From the NCBI GenBank assembly GCA_016939365.1, contig JAFGHD010000154.1, positions 1 to 46,109 of the forward strand: a stretch of 46,109 nucleotides of DNA, read 5' to 3'. The notes under the pieces were generated by a model that ran no database searches, was not told the DNA's origin, and worked only from the letters and a program-made list of their open reading frames with translations. A program made the translations under genes and the position numbers. The DNA is from Bacteroidales bacterium. Its GTDB lineage: Bacteria > Bacteroidota > Bacteroidia > Bacteroidales > JAFGHD01. Below, one piece after another: positions 17,613 through 26,993 of this stretch. Every line of letters begins with the position of its first letter. The stretch's first letter is position 1.

Positions 17613-18344
17613 ATGTTTGTCCTTCTGAAGAAAGAGGTCAGCACTTTTCTGACATCCCTGATCGGGTATGTGGTCATTGTGGTCTTCCTGCTGATCAACG
17701 GCCTGTTCCTCTGGGTGTTCCATGTGGAATCGAATATCCTGGACTGGGGATATGCCAACCTCGACGGGCTCTTCATCCAGGCTCCGTTTGTCTTTCTCTT
17801 CCTGATACCGGCCATTACCATGAGGCTTTTTGCCGACGAGAAGAGGAGCGGTACCCTGGAGACCCTGATCACCCGGCCGCTCACCGAGTTGCAGATCGTC
17901 ATGGCCAAGTACCTGTCCGGACTGCTGCTGGTGCTGATTGCCTTGCTGCCTACACTGATTTACCTTCTTACCGTGTATCTGCTTGCCCTGCCGGCAGGCA
18001 ATATCGATACCGGCGGCATCTGGGGGTCATATATCGGACTGTTTTTCCTGGGCGCATCCTTTGTAGCGATCGGTTTATTCGCCTCTTCACTGACGGATAA
18101 CCAGATCGTGGCATTCATCCTGGGTGCCCTTCTCTGCGCCGGTGTTTATACGGGATTTGAACTGATCTATTCCATGGAGCTTTTTGGATATATCGACTTC
18201 TTTCTTCGCCAGTTGGGGATCAATGCCCATTACTCCGCCATGAGCCGGGGTGTCATCGATACCCGGGATGCACTTTATTTCATCAGCCTGATCACCCTGT
18301 TTGTCATGCTGACCAAAATCTCGCTCGAAAGCAGGAAATGGTGA
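17613..18344 (+). CDS. gldF: Gliding-motility ABC transporter permease GldF
   Basis: A 243-residue integral membrane protein with about six hydrophobic segments, homologous to ABC-2 type permeases. Diagnostic stretches are FVLLKKEVSTFLTSLIGYVVI at the start and MRLFADEKRSGTLETLITRPL near residue 70, the coupling region that contacts the ATPase. With GldG and the ATPase GldA it forms a transporter needed for gliding in some Bacteroidota; its cargo is unknown. ATG 17613 gives family-normal length; the frame is open to 17475 but that part looks non-coding and a promoter box lies in it. The end overlaps gldG by 7 nt. No gldA lies beside it, which is common. Confidence 0.9.
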   Translation: MFVLLKKEVSTFLTSLIGYVVIVVFLLINGLFLWVFHVESNILDWGYANLDGLFIQAPFVFLFLIPAITMRLFADEKRSGTLETLITRPLTELQIVMAKYLSGLLLVLIALLPTLIYLLTVYLLALPAGNIDTGGIWGSYIGLFFLGASFVAIGLFASSLTDNQIVAFILGALLCAGVYTGFELIYSMELFGYIDFFLRQLGINAHYSAMSRGVIDTRDALYFISLITLFVMLTKISLESRKW

Positions 18345-20119
18345 AACAGCCCTACATACGGAAAAGAGTGGATTTTCGCAGGAACAGCCTGATGCAGTTT
18401 GCCATGGGACTGGTGGTGATCATCCTGGTCAATATTATCGGATCATTTATTTTCACCCGCTTCGACCTGACCGCCGAGAAACGTTTCACTCTTTCCGAAC
18501 CCACCCGGAAATTGCTTCGCGGCCTTGATGATATTGTCTTCTTTGAGGTTTATCTGGAGGGCGGTTTTCCTGCCGGATTCAAGCGGCTCCGGAAGGAGAC
18601 CCGCGAGATGCTGGATCAGTTCAGGGTTTACAGCCGGTTCATCCAATACGAGTTCATCAATCCATTTGAGAAAGATAAAGAGGCCAGCCAGCGGGATGTC
18701 ATCAACAGGCTGGCCGAACGGGGCCTCAGCCCTACGGACCTGCATGTGAGCAAAACGGAGGGATCTACCAGACAGGTGATCTTCCCGGGAGCCATAGTCC
18801 ACCACAAGGCTTCCGAAATGCCCGTCGACCTGTTCATCTCCCAGATGGGCGTCTCTCCCGAAGAGGTGCTGAACAATTCCATTCAAAACCTTGAATTCAA
18901 CCTGGCCAACACCATCCGGAAGATGACCGTCACCATCAAACCCAAAGTGGCTTTTACCGAAGGACACGGAGAGCTTTCACCACTCGAAACGGCGGACATC
19001 ACCCGCGCCCTCATGGAATACTATTCTGTGGAGCGTGTCAGGCTGGATGAAATGCTGAGCAGCCTGACGGAACGCCGGCAGGTCGATTCGGCTTCCACTC
19101 GGATCGTCAACAAATATGAAGCGATCATCATTGCAAAGCCGGATTCTGCCTTCAGCGAAAAGGACAAATTCATCATTGACCAGTTCGTCATGAGGGGAGG
19201 GCGGGTACTCTGGCTGATCGATCCGGTCATGGCCAGCATGGACAGCATTCAGTTCTCGGATGCCACGGTCGGCATCGCCAACAACCTCAACCTGGACGAC
19301 CAGCTCTTTCATTACGGTGTACGCCTGAATAACAATCTGGTGATGGACCTCAGCGCACTGCCGATCCCCCTGAGAACAGGGCAATCGGGCGGCACACCCC
19401 AGATCGAGTTTTTCCCGTGGTACTATTTCCCGGTACTGACCCCTTTGTCGGAACATCCCGTGGTAAAAAACCTCAATGCCATCCGCACGGAGTTTATCAG
19501 CAGCATTGACACCATTAGCGTACCGGGTATCACCAAGACCATTTTGCTGACCTCCTCACCCTATGCCAGAACAGTCAACACCCCGGCTTTCATCACCCTC
19601 GATGTGCTGAGGAATGAACCGGACCGGGAGCTTTTTAATAAGCCGGACATCCCGGTCGCATGCCTGCTCGAGGGTTCATTCGGATCTATATACAAAAACC
19701 GGATACCCCCCGTTCTTATGGAGGACAAGGATATTGGATTTATCGAACGATCCGGGCCTAACCGGATGATCGTCATCGCCGACGGAGATGTCATCAAAAA
19801 CCAGGTCCGGTATTCCCAGGGAAGACCATACCCCTATCCCCTGGGGTACGACCGTTATACACAGCAGACCTTCGGAAACCGCGACCTCATCATGAATGCC
19901 ATGAACTGGCTCGTGGATGACATGGGCCTGATTGGCATACGATCAAGGGAGTTGAAGCTGAGAATGCTTGATAAGACCCGTGTCGATAGCCACAGAGTGT
20001 TCTGGCAGATGCTGAATACACTGCTGCCTGTGATCGTGGTGGTGGTTTTCGGTTTCTCCCTCATCATCTATAGAAGATGGAAATATACCCGTCCTGCCGT
20101 TCAGGATCAGGGTGGGTGA
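18338..20119 (+). CDS. gldG: Gliding-motility ABC transporter component GldG
   Basis: A 593-residue protein with an N-terminal membrane segment (about 19-38), a large periplasmic part and a C-terminal membrane segment (about 562-583). The start FTRFDLTAEKRFTLSEPTRKLL and the GHGELSPLETADITRALMEYYSVERVRL region are standard for the GldG/ABC_transp_aux family. It is thought to be the periplasmic, possibly cargo-contacting, part of the GldA-F-G transporter. It overlaps gldF by 7 nt and is followed after 13 nt by the DUF4340 gene, so the three are co-transcribed. Confidence 0.92.
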   Translation: MVKQPYIRKRVDFRRNSLMQFAMGLVVIILVNIIGSFIFTRFDLTAEKRFTLSEPTRKLLRGLDDIVFFEVYLEGGFPAGFKRLRKETREMLDQFRVYSRFIQYEFINPFEKDKEASQRDVINRLAERGLSPTDLHVSKTEGSTRQVIFPGAIVHHKASEMPVDLFISQMGVSPEEVLNNSIQNLEFNLANTIRKMTVTIKPKVAFTEGHGELSPLETADITRALMEYYSVERVRLDEMLSSLTERRQVDSASTRIVNKYEAIIIAKPDSAFSEKDKFIIDQFVMRGGRVLWLIDPVMASMDSIQFSDATVGIANNLNLDDQLFHYGVRLNNNLVMDLSALPIPLRTGQSGGTPQIEFFPWYYFPVLTPLSEHPVVKNLNAIRTEFISSIDTISVPGITKTILLTSSPYARTVNTPAFITLDVLRNEPDRELFNKPDIPVACLLEGSFGSIYKNRIPPVLMEDKDIGFIERSGPNRMIVIADGDVIKNQVRYSQGRPYPYPLGYDRYTQQTFGNRDLIMNAMNWLVDDMGLIGIRSRELKLRMLDKTRVDSHRVFWQMLNTLLPVIVVVVFGFSLIIYRRWKYTRPAVQDQGG

Positions 20120-20132
20120 AAAGCCTGGAAGT

Positions 20133-21182
20133 ATGAAAAAAAACAGGGTATTTTGGGTCGTGATTCTCTTGCTGGCATTGCTGGCCATCGTCTTGCTTGT
20201 TACCCGGAGAAGCGGTACCATTCATCCAAGGAATTACCGTTTTGCCGTGGAGGATACTGCATCCATCACGAGAATCTTCATGGTTGACAAGGAGAACGCC
20301 AGTGTCCTCCTGGAAAGGGACAGCTCGGGCATATGGATGGTCAACGGCAAGTACCGTGTCAGGAAATCAGGAATCGATATGCTGTTGGAAACCTTGCATA
20401 AGGTGATGCCCAAGGCCCCGGTGCCTTTGTCCGGAAGGGATAATGTGATCGCCGAGCTTGCCACTCAAGCCATCAAGGTGGAGGTATACCAGTGGGTTTA
20501 CAGGATCAATCTCTGGGACCGGATCAGGTTGTTTCCCCATGAGAAACGCACCAGTACCTATTACGTCGGGGGGGGCACACCGGACAACCGGGGCACCTTC
20601 ATGCTCATGGAAGGGTCGTCCATTCCCTTTGTGGTGCACATCGTGGGATTCAGGGGATATATCGCTCCGCGCTATTCCTCCTGGGAGGAAGACTGGAGGG
20701 ACCATACGGTATTCAATATGAGGCTTGGGGAGATCGCCTCCCTGTCCATCGAGTTTCCGGAAACACCCGCCTCCTCCTTCAGGATCGAAAACCGCCCGGA
20801 AGGCCTCCGTCTGTTCAGCCTTGAAGAAGAACAACAGGTGGCGGGTTTCGATACCCTCAGGGTGATGAATCTGCTCACTGCCTTTTCCGATATTCGTTTT
20901 GAGACGCTGGTGACGACGATGGATCCGCGCCGGAAGGATTCCCTGCTTATGGCCACTCCCTTTCATATCATCACACTTGCCGGACGTGACGGGGAGGTAC
21001 AGATGATGAAGACTTATCATAAGCCCAATGATATGATGAGATTGGATTTCGATGGCACTCCCCTGCCTTATGATATGGACCGCTTCTACGGCTGGCTGGA
21101 GGAAGAGCAGGAATTCGCCCTGCTTCAGTTTTTCGTTTTCGACAGGATTATCCGGCCCCTCGACTTCTTCCTGAACATTTAA
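20133..21182 (+). CDS. DUF4340-type membrane-anchored protein
   Basis: A 349-residue protein with one N-terminal membrane segment (about 5-22) followed by a long periplasmic domain. It resembles the DUF4340 family: ITRIFMVDKENASVLLERDSSGIWMVNGKYRVRKSGIDMLLETL near the start is the repeating beta-rich unit that family shows. Related proteins follow GldG-like genes in ABC_transp_aux operons in several phyla, suggesting an accessory part of the transporter. I chose ATG 20133; a GTG at 20112 would overlap gldG. Function unknown; the link to gldFG is from operon order and is inference. Confidence 0.7.
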   Translation: MKKNRVFWVVILLLALLAIVLLVTRRSGTIHPRNYRFAVEDTASITRIFMVDKENASVLLERDSSGIWMVNGKYRVRKSGIDMLLETLHKVMPKAPVPLSGRDNVIAELATQAIKVEVYQWVYRINLWDRIRLFPHEKRTSTYYVGGGTPDNRGTFMLMEGSSIPFVVHIVGFRGYIAPRYSSWEEDWRDHTVFNMRLGEIASLSIEFPETPASSFRIENRPEGLRLFSLEEEQQVAGFDTLRVMNLLTAFSDIRFETLVTTMDPRRKDSLLMATPFHIITLAGRDGEVQMMKTYHKPNDMMRLDFDGTPLPYDMDRFYGWLEEEQEFALLQFFVFDRIIRPLDFFLNI

Positions 21183-21224
21183 AAATCACAGCCTCGAAAT
21201 ATTCATAAAAACAGTCGTTGTATC

Positions 21225-22229
21225 ATGGAGAATCAAAACGGCACCGGGAACCTGCTGCAAAACACTTCCGTGCTTGTGACAGGAGGTGCGGGATTCATCG
21301 GATCCAATCTGGTGGAGGCTTTGCTGCGGCAGGGTAACCGGGTTACATGTCTTGATAATTTCATTACGGGCAAGAGGAAGACCGTTGAGGCCTTCATGGG
21401 TAATCCGGCGTTCAGGATGATGGAGGGCGATATACGTAATCCTGAGGATTGCAGGAAGGCGGTGGAGGGGGTCGGGGTGGTGCTGCACCAGGCAGCCCTG
21501 GGATCGGTCCCGCGCTCCATCAAGGATCCCAGGACATCCAACGATGTGAATATCGGTGGCTTCGTCAATATGCTCATTGCAGCCCGGGATGCCGGGATCC
21601 GACGGTTTGTCTATGCCTCCAGCTCCTCCGTTTACGGCGATCATGCCGGACTGCCCAAAGTGGAGGAGGAGACCGGCAATCCCATGTCACCCTATGCGGT
21701 CACCAAACGGGTCAATGAACTGTACGGCCGTGTCTTTTCCGACCTTTACGGGATGGAGCTCATCGGCCTGCGTTACTTCAATGTGTTCGGAAAACGCCAG
21801 GATCCCGAAGGTCCCTACGCCGCAGTGATACCCAGGTTTGTCAAAAGCCTCATCAACCATGAACCGCCGGTGATACACGGGGATGGAACCCAGTCGAGGG
21901 ATTTCACCTACATCGACCATGTGGTCGGGATCAACCAGCTTGCGGCTGTGACGGAAAACAAGGATGCCCTCAACCGGGTATATAACGTGGCATGCGGTGC
22001 CAATACGACGATCAGCGAGCTGTTTTCACTGCTCCGCATGTTGCTGGCAAGGTTCGATCCCGATGTGCGGATGATAGAGCCCGTTTATGGTCCGGAACGC
22101 CCCGGTGATGTGAAACACTCCCTTGCCTCCATCAGGCTGGCCGCGAAATATCTGGGGTATGATCCTCGGACGGATGTACGCCAGGGGCTTGAAATGGCCA
22201 TCGAATGGTATTGGAAGGACCTTCGCTGA
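21225..22229 (+). CDS. UDP-N-acetylglucosamine 4-epimerase (WbpP-like)
   Basis: A 334-residue extended short-chain dehydrogenase/reductase. It has the NAD-binding TGGAGFIGSN (19-28), the catalytic serine cluster SSSSVYG (132-138) and YxxxK (Tyr157, Lys161). The stretches HQAALGSVPRSIKDP, SPYAVTKRVNELY and RYFNVFGKRQDPEGPYAAVIP are very close to WbpP/TviC-type UDP-GlcNAc(A) 4-epimerases, rather than GalE for plain UDP-glucose. It would supply UDP-GalNAc or UDP-GalNAcA for surface glycans. It lies 42 nt after the DUF4340 gene, perhaps in the same transcript, and converges with priA 11 nt away. The glycan cluster it may feed is 15 kb downstream. Confidence 0.85.
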   Translation: MENQNGTGNLLQNTSVLVTGGAGFIGSNLVEALLRQGNRVTCLDNFITGKRKTVEAFMGNPAFRMMEGDIRNPEDCRKAVEGVGVVLHQAALGSVPRSIKDPRTSNDVNIGGFVNMLIAARDAGIRRFVYASSSSVYGDHAGLPKVEEETGNPMSPYAVTKRVNELYGRVFSDLYGMELIGLRYFNVFGKRQDPEGPYAAVIPRFVKSLINHEPPVIHGDGTQSRDFTYIDHVVGINQLAAVTENKDALNRVYNVACGANTTISELFSLLRMLLARFDPDVRMIEPVYGPERPGDVKHSLASIRLAAKYLGYDPRTDVRQGLEMAIEWYWKDLR

Positions 22230-22240
22230 ATTCACCTTTT

Positions 22241-24724
22241 TCAAATGGGATCCACATCGGGGATCAGGCTGACTCCCTTGAAGGATGCAGCTGCATGGAA
22301 CCGGTCGACCGTATCCATCACGGTCTTCTTGAGAGCGGTAAGCTGCGGACCCCGCTCCAGTTTGATCAGTATCTTCATGATATACTGGCTCCTGATCCGG
22401 GACACGAGCGGGTACTCGGGCCCCAGCACGATCAGTCCCCGGTGTTCCCGGAGCATGCCCGCCAGATGCATGGCTGCCCGGCTGACCGTTTCATTGTTGC
22501 GATGCCTGACTTCCAGCTGCACCAGCCGGTAAAAGGGCGGATAACGGTACTGCCGGCGCTCTAGTACCTGGCTCTGGTACATGGAGAGGTAATCATTCTC
22601 CATGACATATCGGATCACGGAGTGATGCGGCCGGTAAGTCTGGATGATTACCCTGCCTCTTTTGTTCTTTCTTCCCGCCCTGCCGCTGACCTGGGCCATG
22701 AGCTGAAAGCTGCGCTCGAATGACCGGAAATCCGGGAAGCTGATCATATTATCCGCATTGAGGATACCTACAACGCTGACATGATCGAAGTCCAGCCCCT
22801 TGGTGATCATCTGGGTGCCCACCAGGATGTCGATCCGCCGCTGTTCAAAGTCCTTGATGATTTGCTGGTATGACTGGCGGCTTCGGGTGGTGTCCAGATC
22901 CATCCGGCGGATACGGGCTTCTGGAAAGAGGATGGCGAGTTCCTCCTCGACCTTCTCCGTTCCGAATCCTTTCATCTTCAGATGAACACTGCCGCAGGAT
23001 TCGCACCGGGTAGGCACACTCCTGGTGAAACCGCAATAATGACATCTCAGATGCCGCTCCGATTTATGGTAGATAAGCGTCACATCGCATCTCTCACATT
23101 CCGGCATCCAGTGGCATGTGTCGCACTCCAGGCGAAGCGCAAACCCCCGCCGGTTCTGGAACAGGATGACCTGTTCCCCGGCCCGGAGCGCCTCTCCGAT
23201 ATGCTCCATGAGAAGGGATGAAAAATGCGAGTGCATCGTCTTTTTCCGGAGTTCATCCCTGATATCTGCAACCAGTATTTCGGGCATCTGAATACCGCCG
23301 TACCTGCCGGTCATGGAAGCCAGCCCGTACTTGCCGGTGCGGCAGTTGAAGTAGCTTTCTATGGATGGTGTCGCAGATCCCAGAAGTACCCGGGCACCAT
23401 GAAGTGAAGCCAGAAAGACGGCGGAGTCGCGCGCATGGTATCTCGGGGCGGTATCGGTTTGTTTGTATGAGGAGTCGTGCTCTTCGTCCACGATCACCAG
23501 TCCGAGCCGGCTGAAGGGCAGGAACAGGGCGGACCTGGCCCCCAGGATCACCTGGTAGTCATCACCGGTATGCCCTTCCGGTGAGGAATGCAGCACGCGC
23601 TCCCAGATCTCGGCCCTTTCCTGCTCATTGTACCTTGAATGATACACACCCACCCGGCTTCCGAAGTATTTCCGCAGCCGCATGATGATCTGGGTCGTCA
23701 GTGCGATCTCAGGCAACAGATACAGCACCTGCCTGCCCTCCCGGATGGCTTCGGCGATGAGCCGGATATACAGCTCCGTCTTTCCGCTCGAGGTGACGCC
23801 GTGCAGCAGCACCACCTCCTTTTCCCCGAACTGGCTGCGAATGGAATCCAGTGCCGAAATCTGCTCCTCGTTGAGTATGATGTCTTCGGGCCGGGCGCTC
23901 TCGGCGGAGTGCACCAGCCTGCTTTCCGTACGGGTCACCTGCTCCAGTATTCCTTTGCTGACCAGTGCCTGTAAGGCGGCGGCGCTGCCGGGACGGTCGC
24001 TGGTCAGTTCCGTCTTCCGCACCTCCGGGTAGCCCCGGCCAGGGCCCGACATACTGATGTAGCTCATCAGCACTTCGAGCTGGCGAAAGGCCCGTTTTTC
24101 CAGGTCATTGAAAACCTGCCTCAGCCGTTCTTCTGTCCTGCAGCTTTCCGAAAGCCTGATGTAGGCCACTTTCAGCGGTTTCAGGGGCTGTTTCAGCTCT
24201 TCGGAGAGGAGGATGACCTTGCGCTCCAGAAGGGATCTGACGATGGGAATCACCTTCAGCACCCCCGTGATACTGGTCAGATCATCCAGGCTGATCTTGC
24301 CCCTGTGTCCCAGCGCCTGGACCACCAGCTCCTCCTTCCGGCTGAAAGAATCGGTGTTACCGTCGAACTCAGGATGCAGAACCAGCTGTGTCTCGCTGGT
24401 CATCTTCAGAGCGGAGGGAAGGGCTGCATTCATCACCTCTCCGGGATGACACAGGTAGTAATCCGCCATCCACTGCCAGAAACGATACTGTACCGGGTTG
24501 GTCAGCGGGTGTTCATCGGGTACGGAAAGAATTGGTTTGACGGGCGTGCCGGAGGGCAGCCGGTCATGGATATTTACGACCAGGGCTGTGTATATCTTCT
24601 GCCTTCCGAACTGCACGATGACCCTTTTCCAGGGTTTCACCGCTTCGCAGAGCTCATCCGGAATCCGGTATGTGAATACTCCGGGGACGGGAAGCGGCAG
24701 CAATACATCGGCAAAGCGTTCCAT
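22241..24724 (-). CDS. priA: Primosomal replication-restart helicase PriA
   Basis: A 3'-5' superfamily 2 helicase that reloads the replisome at stalled forks. The 827-residue product has the N-terminal DNA-binding domain (ADVLLPLPVPGVFTYRIP), Walker A GVTSSGKTE, DEEH box in VIVDEEHDSSYKQ, and the cysteine-rich zinc-binding insertion (CDTCHWMPECERCDV, then CHYCG and CESCG) holding two zinc sites, followed by GTEKVEEEL and motifs V-VI (QVSGRAGRKNKRG). All are intact. It starts 8 nt after pfkA and is last in the rlmL-like, pfkA, priA operon; its stop is only 11 nt from the stop of the convergent epimerase gene. Confidence 0.96.
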   Translation of the reverse strand: MERFADVLLPLPVPGVFTYRIPDELCEAVKPWKRVIVQFGRQKIYTALVVNIHDRLPSGTPVKPILSVPDEHPLTNPVQYRFWQWMADYYLCHPGEVMNAALPSALKMTSETQLVLHPEFDGNTDSFSRKEELVVQALGHRGKISLDDLTSITGVLKVIPIVRSLLERKVILLSEELKQPLKPLKVAYIRLSESCRTEERLRQVFNDLEKRAFRQLEVLMSYISMSGPGRGYPEVRKTELTSDRPGSAAALQALVSKGILEQVTRTESRLVHSAESARPEDIILNEEQISALDSIRSQFGEKEVVLLHGVTSSGKTELYIRLIAEAIREGRQVLYLLPEIALTTQIIMRLRKYFGSRVGVYHSRYNEQERAEIWERVLHSSPEGHTGDDYQVILGARSALFLPFSRLGLVIVDEEHDSSYKQTDTAPRYHARDSAVFLASLHGARVLLGSATPSIESYFNCRTGKYGLASMTGRYGGIQMPEILVADIRDELRKKTMHSHFSSLLMEHIGEALRAGEQVILFQNRRGFALRLECDTCHWMPECERCDVTLIYHKSERHLRCHYCGFTRSVPTRCESCGSVHLKMKGFGTEKVEEELAILFPEARIRRMDLDTTRSRQSYQQIIKDFEQRRIDILVGTQMITKGLDFDHVSVVGILNADNMISFPDFRSFERSFQLMAQVSGRAGRKNKRGRVIIQTYRPHHSVIRYVMENDYLSMYQSQVLERRQYRYPPFYRLVQLEVRHRNNETVSRAAMHLAGMLREHRGLIVLGPEYPLVSRIRSQYIMKILIKLERGPQLTALKKTVMDTVDRFHAAASFKGVSLIPDVDPI

Positions 24725-24732
24725 GACGGTTT

Positions 24733-25713
24733 TCAGGAAGAGAGTATCCGGGCCATCTCCAGAAGGTCCCTGCGGATGTCCTTGTGGTGTTTTATGGCTT
24801 GTTCAAAGGGTGTAAAGACCACCTTCCGGTTGATGACCCCTACCATAACACCCTTGTTTTCTGCCCGGAGTGCATTCACTGCTTCGAATCCCAGGGTGCT
24901 GGCCAGCAGGCGGTCGCTGGCCGTAGGGCTTCCGCCCCGCTGGATGTGGCCGAGAACGGTCACCCGGGTATCATAATGGTCGTAACGCTCCCTGACTTTC
25001 CGGGCCACTTCGAAGGCACCCCCGGCATCATCCCCCTCGGCCACGATGATGATCCCCGATTTCTTGTTCTTCCTGAATCCGCGGTCCAGGATATCGATGA
25101 GTTCATCGATCGATGTGGTGGTTTCCGGTACCAGGATATCCTCGGCTCCCGAGGCAACGCCGCTCCTCAGGGCGATGAACCCTGCATCCCTGCCCATCAC
25201 TTCGATGAAGAAAAGGCGGTTGTGGGAATCGGCCGTGTCACGAATCTTGTCCACCGCTTCCATGACGGTGTTGACGGCTGTGTCGTAGCCAATTGTGTTA
25301 TCCGTACCGAACAGGTCGTTATCGATAGTCCCGGGGATGCCGATCATCGGGATATCAAATTCATTCATGAAAACACGCGCACCAGTGAAAGTCCCGTTAC
25401 CACCGATCACGATCAGGGCATCCAGCCTCTGCTGAACGATATTATCATAGGCGGTGGCGCGTCCTTTCCGGGTGCGAAAGGCTTCACTGCGGGCCGTCTT
25501 CAGGATGGTGCCGCCCCGCTGGATGATATTGGATACAGAGGCGCTGTCCATTGGCCGGAACTCGCCCCGGATCAGCCCGTTAAAGCCGTTGAGAATACCG
25601 GACACCCCGAGGCCGTGATACAGCCCCGTCCTCACAACAGCACGGATGCATGCATTCATGCCGGGAGCATCACCCCCTGAAGTGAGCACCCCGATCTTCT
25701 GTATGGAACTCAT
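24733..25713 (-). CDS. pfkA: 6-phosphofructokinase
   Basis: Phosphorylates fructose 6-phosphate to the 1,6-bisphosphate, the committing step of glycolysis. The 326-residue chain has TSGGDAPGMN (11-20), the phosphate-donor loop GGNGTFTGA (104-112), and the catalytic PGTIDNDL (127-134). Glycine at the position following the loop's Asp/Asn predicts ATP rather than pyrophosphate as donor. The loop has Asn where the E. coli enzyme has the magnesium-binding Asp103; this is unusual against the textbook enzyme but may be normal in the phylum. It lies 17 nt after the methyltransferase gene and 8 nt before priA. Confidence 0.94.
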   Translation of the reverse strand: MSSIQKIGVLTSGGDAPGMNACIRAVVRTGLYHGLGVSGILNGFNGLIRGEFRPMDSASVSNIIQRGGTILKTARSEAFRTRKGRATAYDNIVQQRLDALIVIGGNGTFTGARVFMNEFDIPMIGIPGTIDNDLFGTDNTIGYDTAVNTVMEAVDKIRDTADSHNRLFFIEVMGRDAGFIALRSGVASGAEDILVPETTTSIDELIDILDRGFRKNKKSGIIIVAEGDDAGGAFEVARKVRERYDHYDTRVTVLGHIQRGGSPTASDRLLASTLGFEAVNALRAENKGVMVGVINRKVVFTPFEQAIKHHKDIRRDLLEMARILSS

Positions 25714-25730
25714 TGGCTGGATTTTTCCTT

Positions 25731-26909
25731 TTAGTCATTATTGATATTCCCTGACCCACTCTTGTATTCCCGGGTTGATCCCTCGTACAGGGAGTAGCCT
25801 GCATACCTGCACTCCAGGCTGCCGTTGAAGAGCTTGTATTTCTTTCCGGCATGCAGGCCGATGGCTTTCATGGCCTCCATGTCCGAGCTGATCACCCAGG
25901 CTGTATAACCGTTGAACCGGTGCTTGAGGGTGGTTCCCATCTCACGGTACTGGTTTACGATCTCCTCTGTCCTGATACGTTCGCCGTAAGGTGGATTGAT
26001 GATCAGTATACCATTAGGTGCAGGAGATTTCAGATCGTTGAAATAGGAGGCTTTCCATTGTATCAGGTCCTCTACACCTGCGGCACGTGCATTGTCCCGG
26101 GCGACGGTGAGTATCCTTCCCGACATGTCGGAGCCCATGATCAGCGGGGGATGGGCAGGGCGGGGCACAGGCTCGGCGATGACATGCTCCCAGAGCGTGC
26201 TGTCGAAACCGGGCCATCGCTCAAAGCCGAAACCCTTTCTGAAGGATCCGGGAGCGATGCCTCCGGCGATGAGCGCTGCCTCAATGGGGATCGTACCTGA
26301 ACCGCACATCGGATCGACCAGGGTGCTGTCGCCGTTCCATCCGGTCAGAAGGATCATACCGGCGGCCAGCACCTCGCTGATGGGTGCCGGGCCTGCGGCA
26401 GTGCGATAACCCCGGCGGTGCAGCGAATCGCCCGAACTGTCCAGCGAAACGGTGCACTCATCCTTGAAAATCCGGACATTGATCCGGATGTCAGGCAAGC
26501 GAGTGTTTACATTCGGACGGCGCCCTGTGCGGTTCCTGAACTGATCTGCAATGGCATCCTTGGTCTTCAATGCCACATAATGCGAATGGGTCATCCCGGA
26601 ATAGCTGGTCACACCCTCCACGGCAAAAGTGCTCTCCTCATGCAGATACTCGTCCCAGTTGATCCGGCTGATCCCTTTGTAGAGCTCGTTTTCGTTCCCC
26701 GCCCTGAAAACAGCCACCGGCTTCAATACCCTTAGTGCAGTGCGGGACCTGTAGTTCACCCGGTACATCATGGCCAGATCGCCGCTGAGACGAACCCCAC
26801 GGCGGATGATGTGCGTGTCCTGTGCACCCAGATCCCTGATCTCCTTTTCAAGTACTTCTTCGAGCCCTTCATAGGTCTTGGCGATCAGATCGAATTTTTC
26901 TCCTTTCAT
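25731..26909 (-). CDS. THUMP-domain 23S rRNA guanine methyltransferase (RlmL N-terminal-like)
   Basis: A 392-residue RNA methyltransferase: an N-terminal ferredoxin-like/THUMP part (about 1-160) that binds RNA, then a class I SAM-dependent domain with VDPMCGSGTIPIEAALIA (SAM loop) and the catalytic INPPYGERI, which is the NPPY signature of base N-methylation. It resembles the first half of E. coli RlmL (m2G2445 of 23S rRNA) and related single-domain enzymes in Bacteroidota. The second, RlmK-like half is absent, as expected for the short form. The upstream ATG at 26921 is an alternative start. First gene of the operon with pfkA and priA; divergent from the MazG-like gene. Confidence 0.88.
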   Translation of the reverse strand: MKGEKFDLIAKTYEGLEEVLEKEIRDLGAQDTHIIRRGVRLSGDLAMMYRVNYRSRTALRVLKPVAVFRAGNENELYKGISRINWDEYLHEESTFAVEGVTSYSGMTHSHYVALKTKDAIADQFRNRTGRRPNVNTRLPDIRINVRIFKDECTVSLDSSGDSLHRRGYRTAAGPAPISEVLAAGMILLTGWNGDSTLVDPMCGSGTIPIEAALIAGGIAPGSFRKGFGFERWPGFDSTLWEHVIAEPVPRPAHPPLIMGSDMSGRILTVARDNARAAGVEDLIQWKASYFNDLKSPAPNGILIINPPYGERIRTEEIVNQYREMGTTLKHRFNGYTAWVISSDMEAMKAIGLHAGKKYKLFNGSLECRYAGYSLYEGSTREYKSGSGNINND

Positions 26910-26939
26910 GGTTGTTTTCAATATAAGCCGGTCGGTGCC

Positions 26940-26969
26940 ATCCGGTAAAATTGTTCAAATTTGCCGGAT
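26940..26969. repeat. Inverted repeat between divergent genes
   Basis: ATCCGGTAAAATT (26940-26952) and AAATTTGCCGGAT (26957-26969) are 13-nt arms with 11 matching pairs around GTTC. It sits midway between the divergent methyltransferase and MazG-like starts and could be an operator for both. A further CCGGTA copy occurs at 26974-26979. Confidence 0.4.
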
Positions 26970-26993
26970 ACTGCCGGTAAAAATACAACAGTT

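Noticed and set aside
24784-25680. Plus-strand open frame opposite pfkA
   Set aside because: Mirror frame of a clear PfkA gene; product rich in His/Asp/Gly as expected of shadows.
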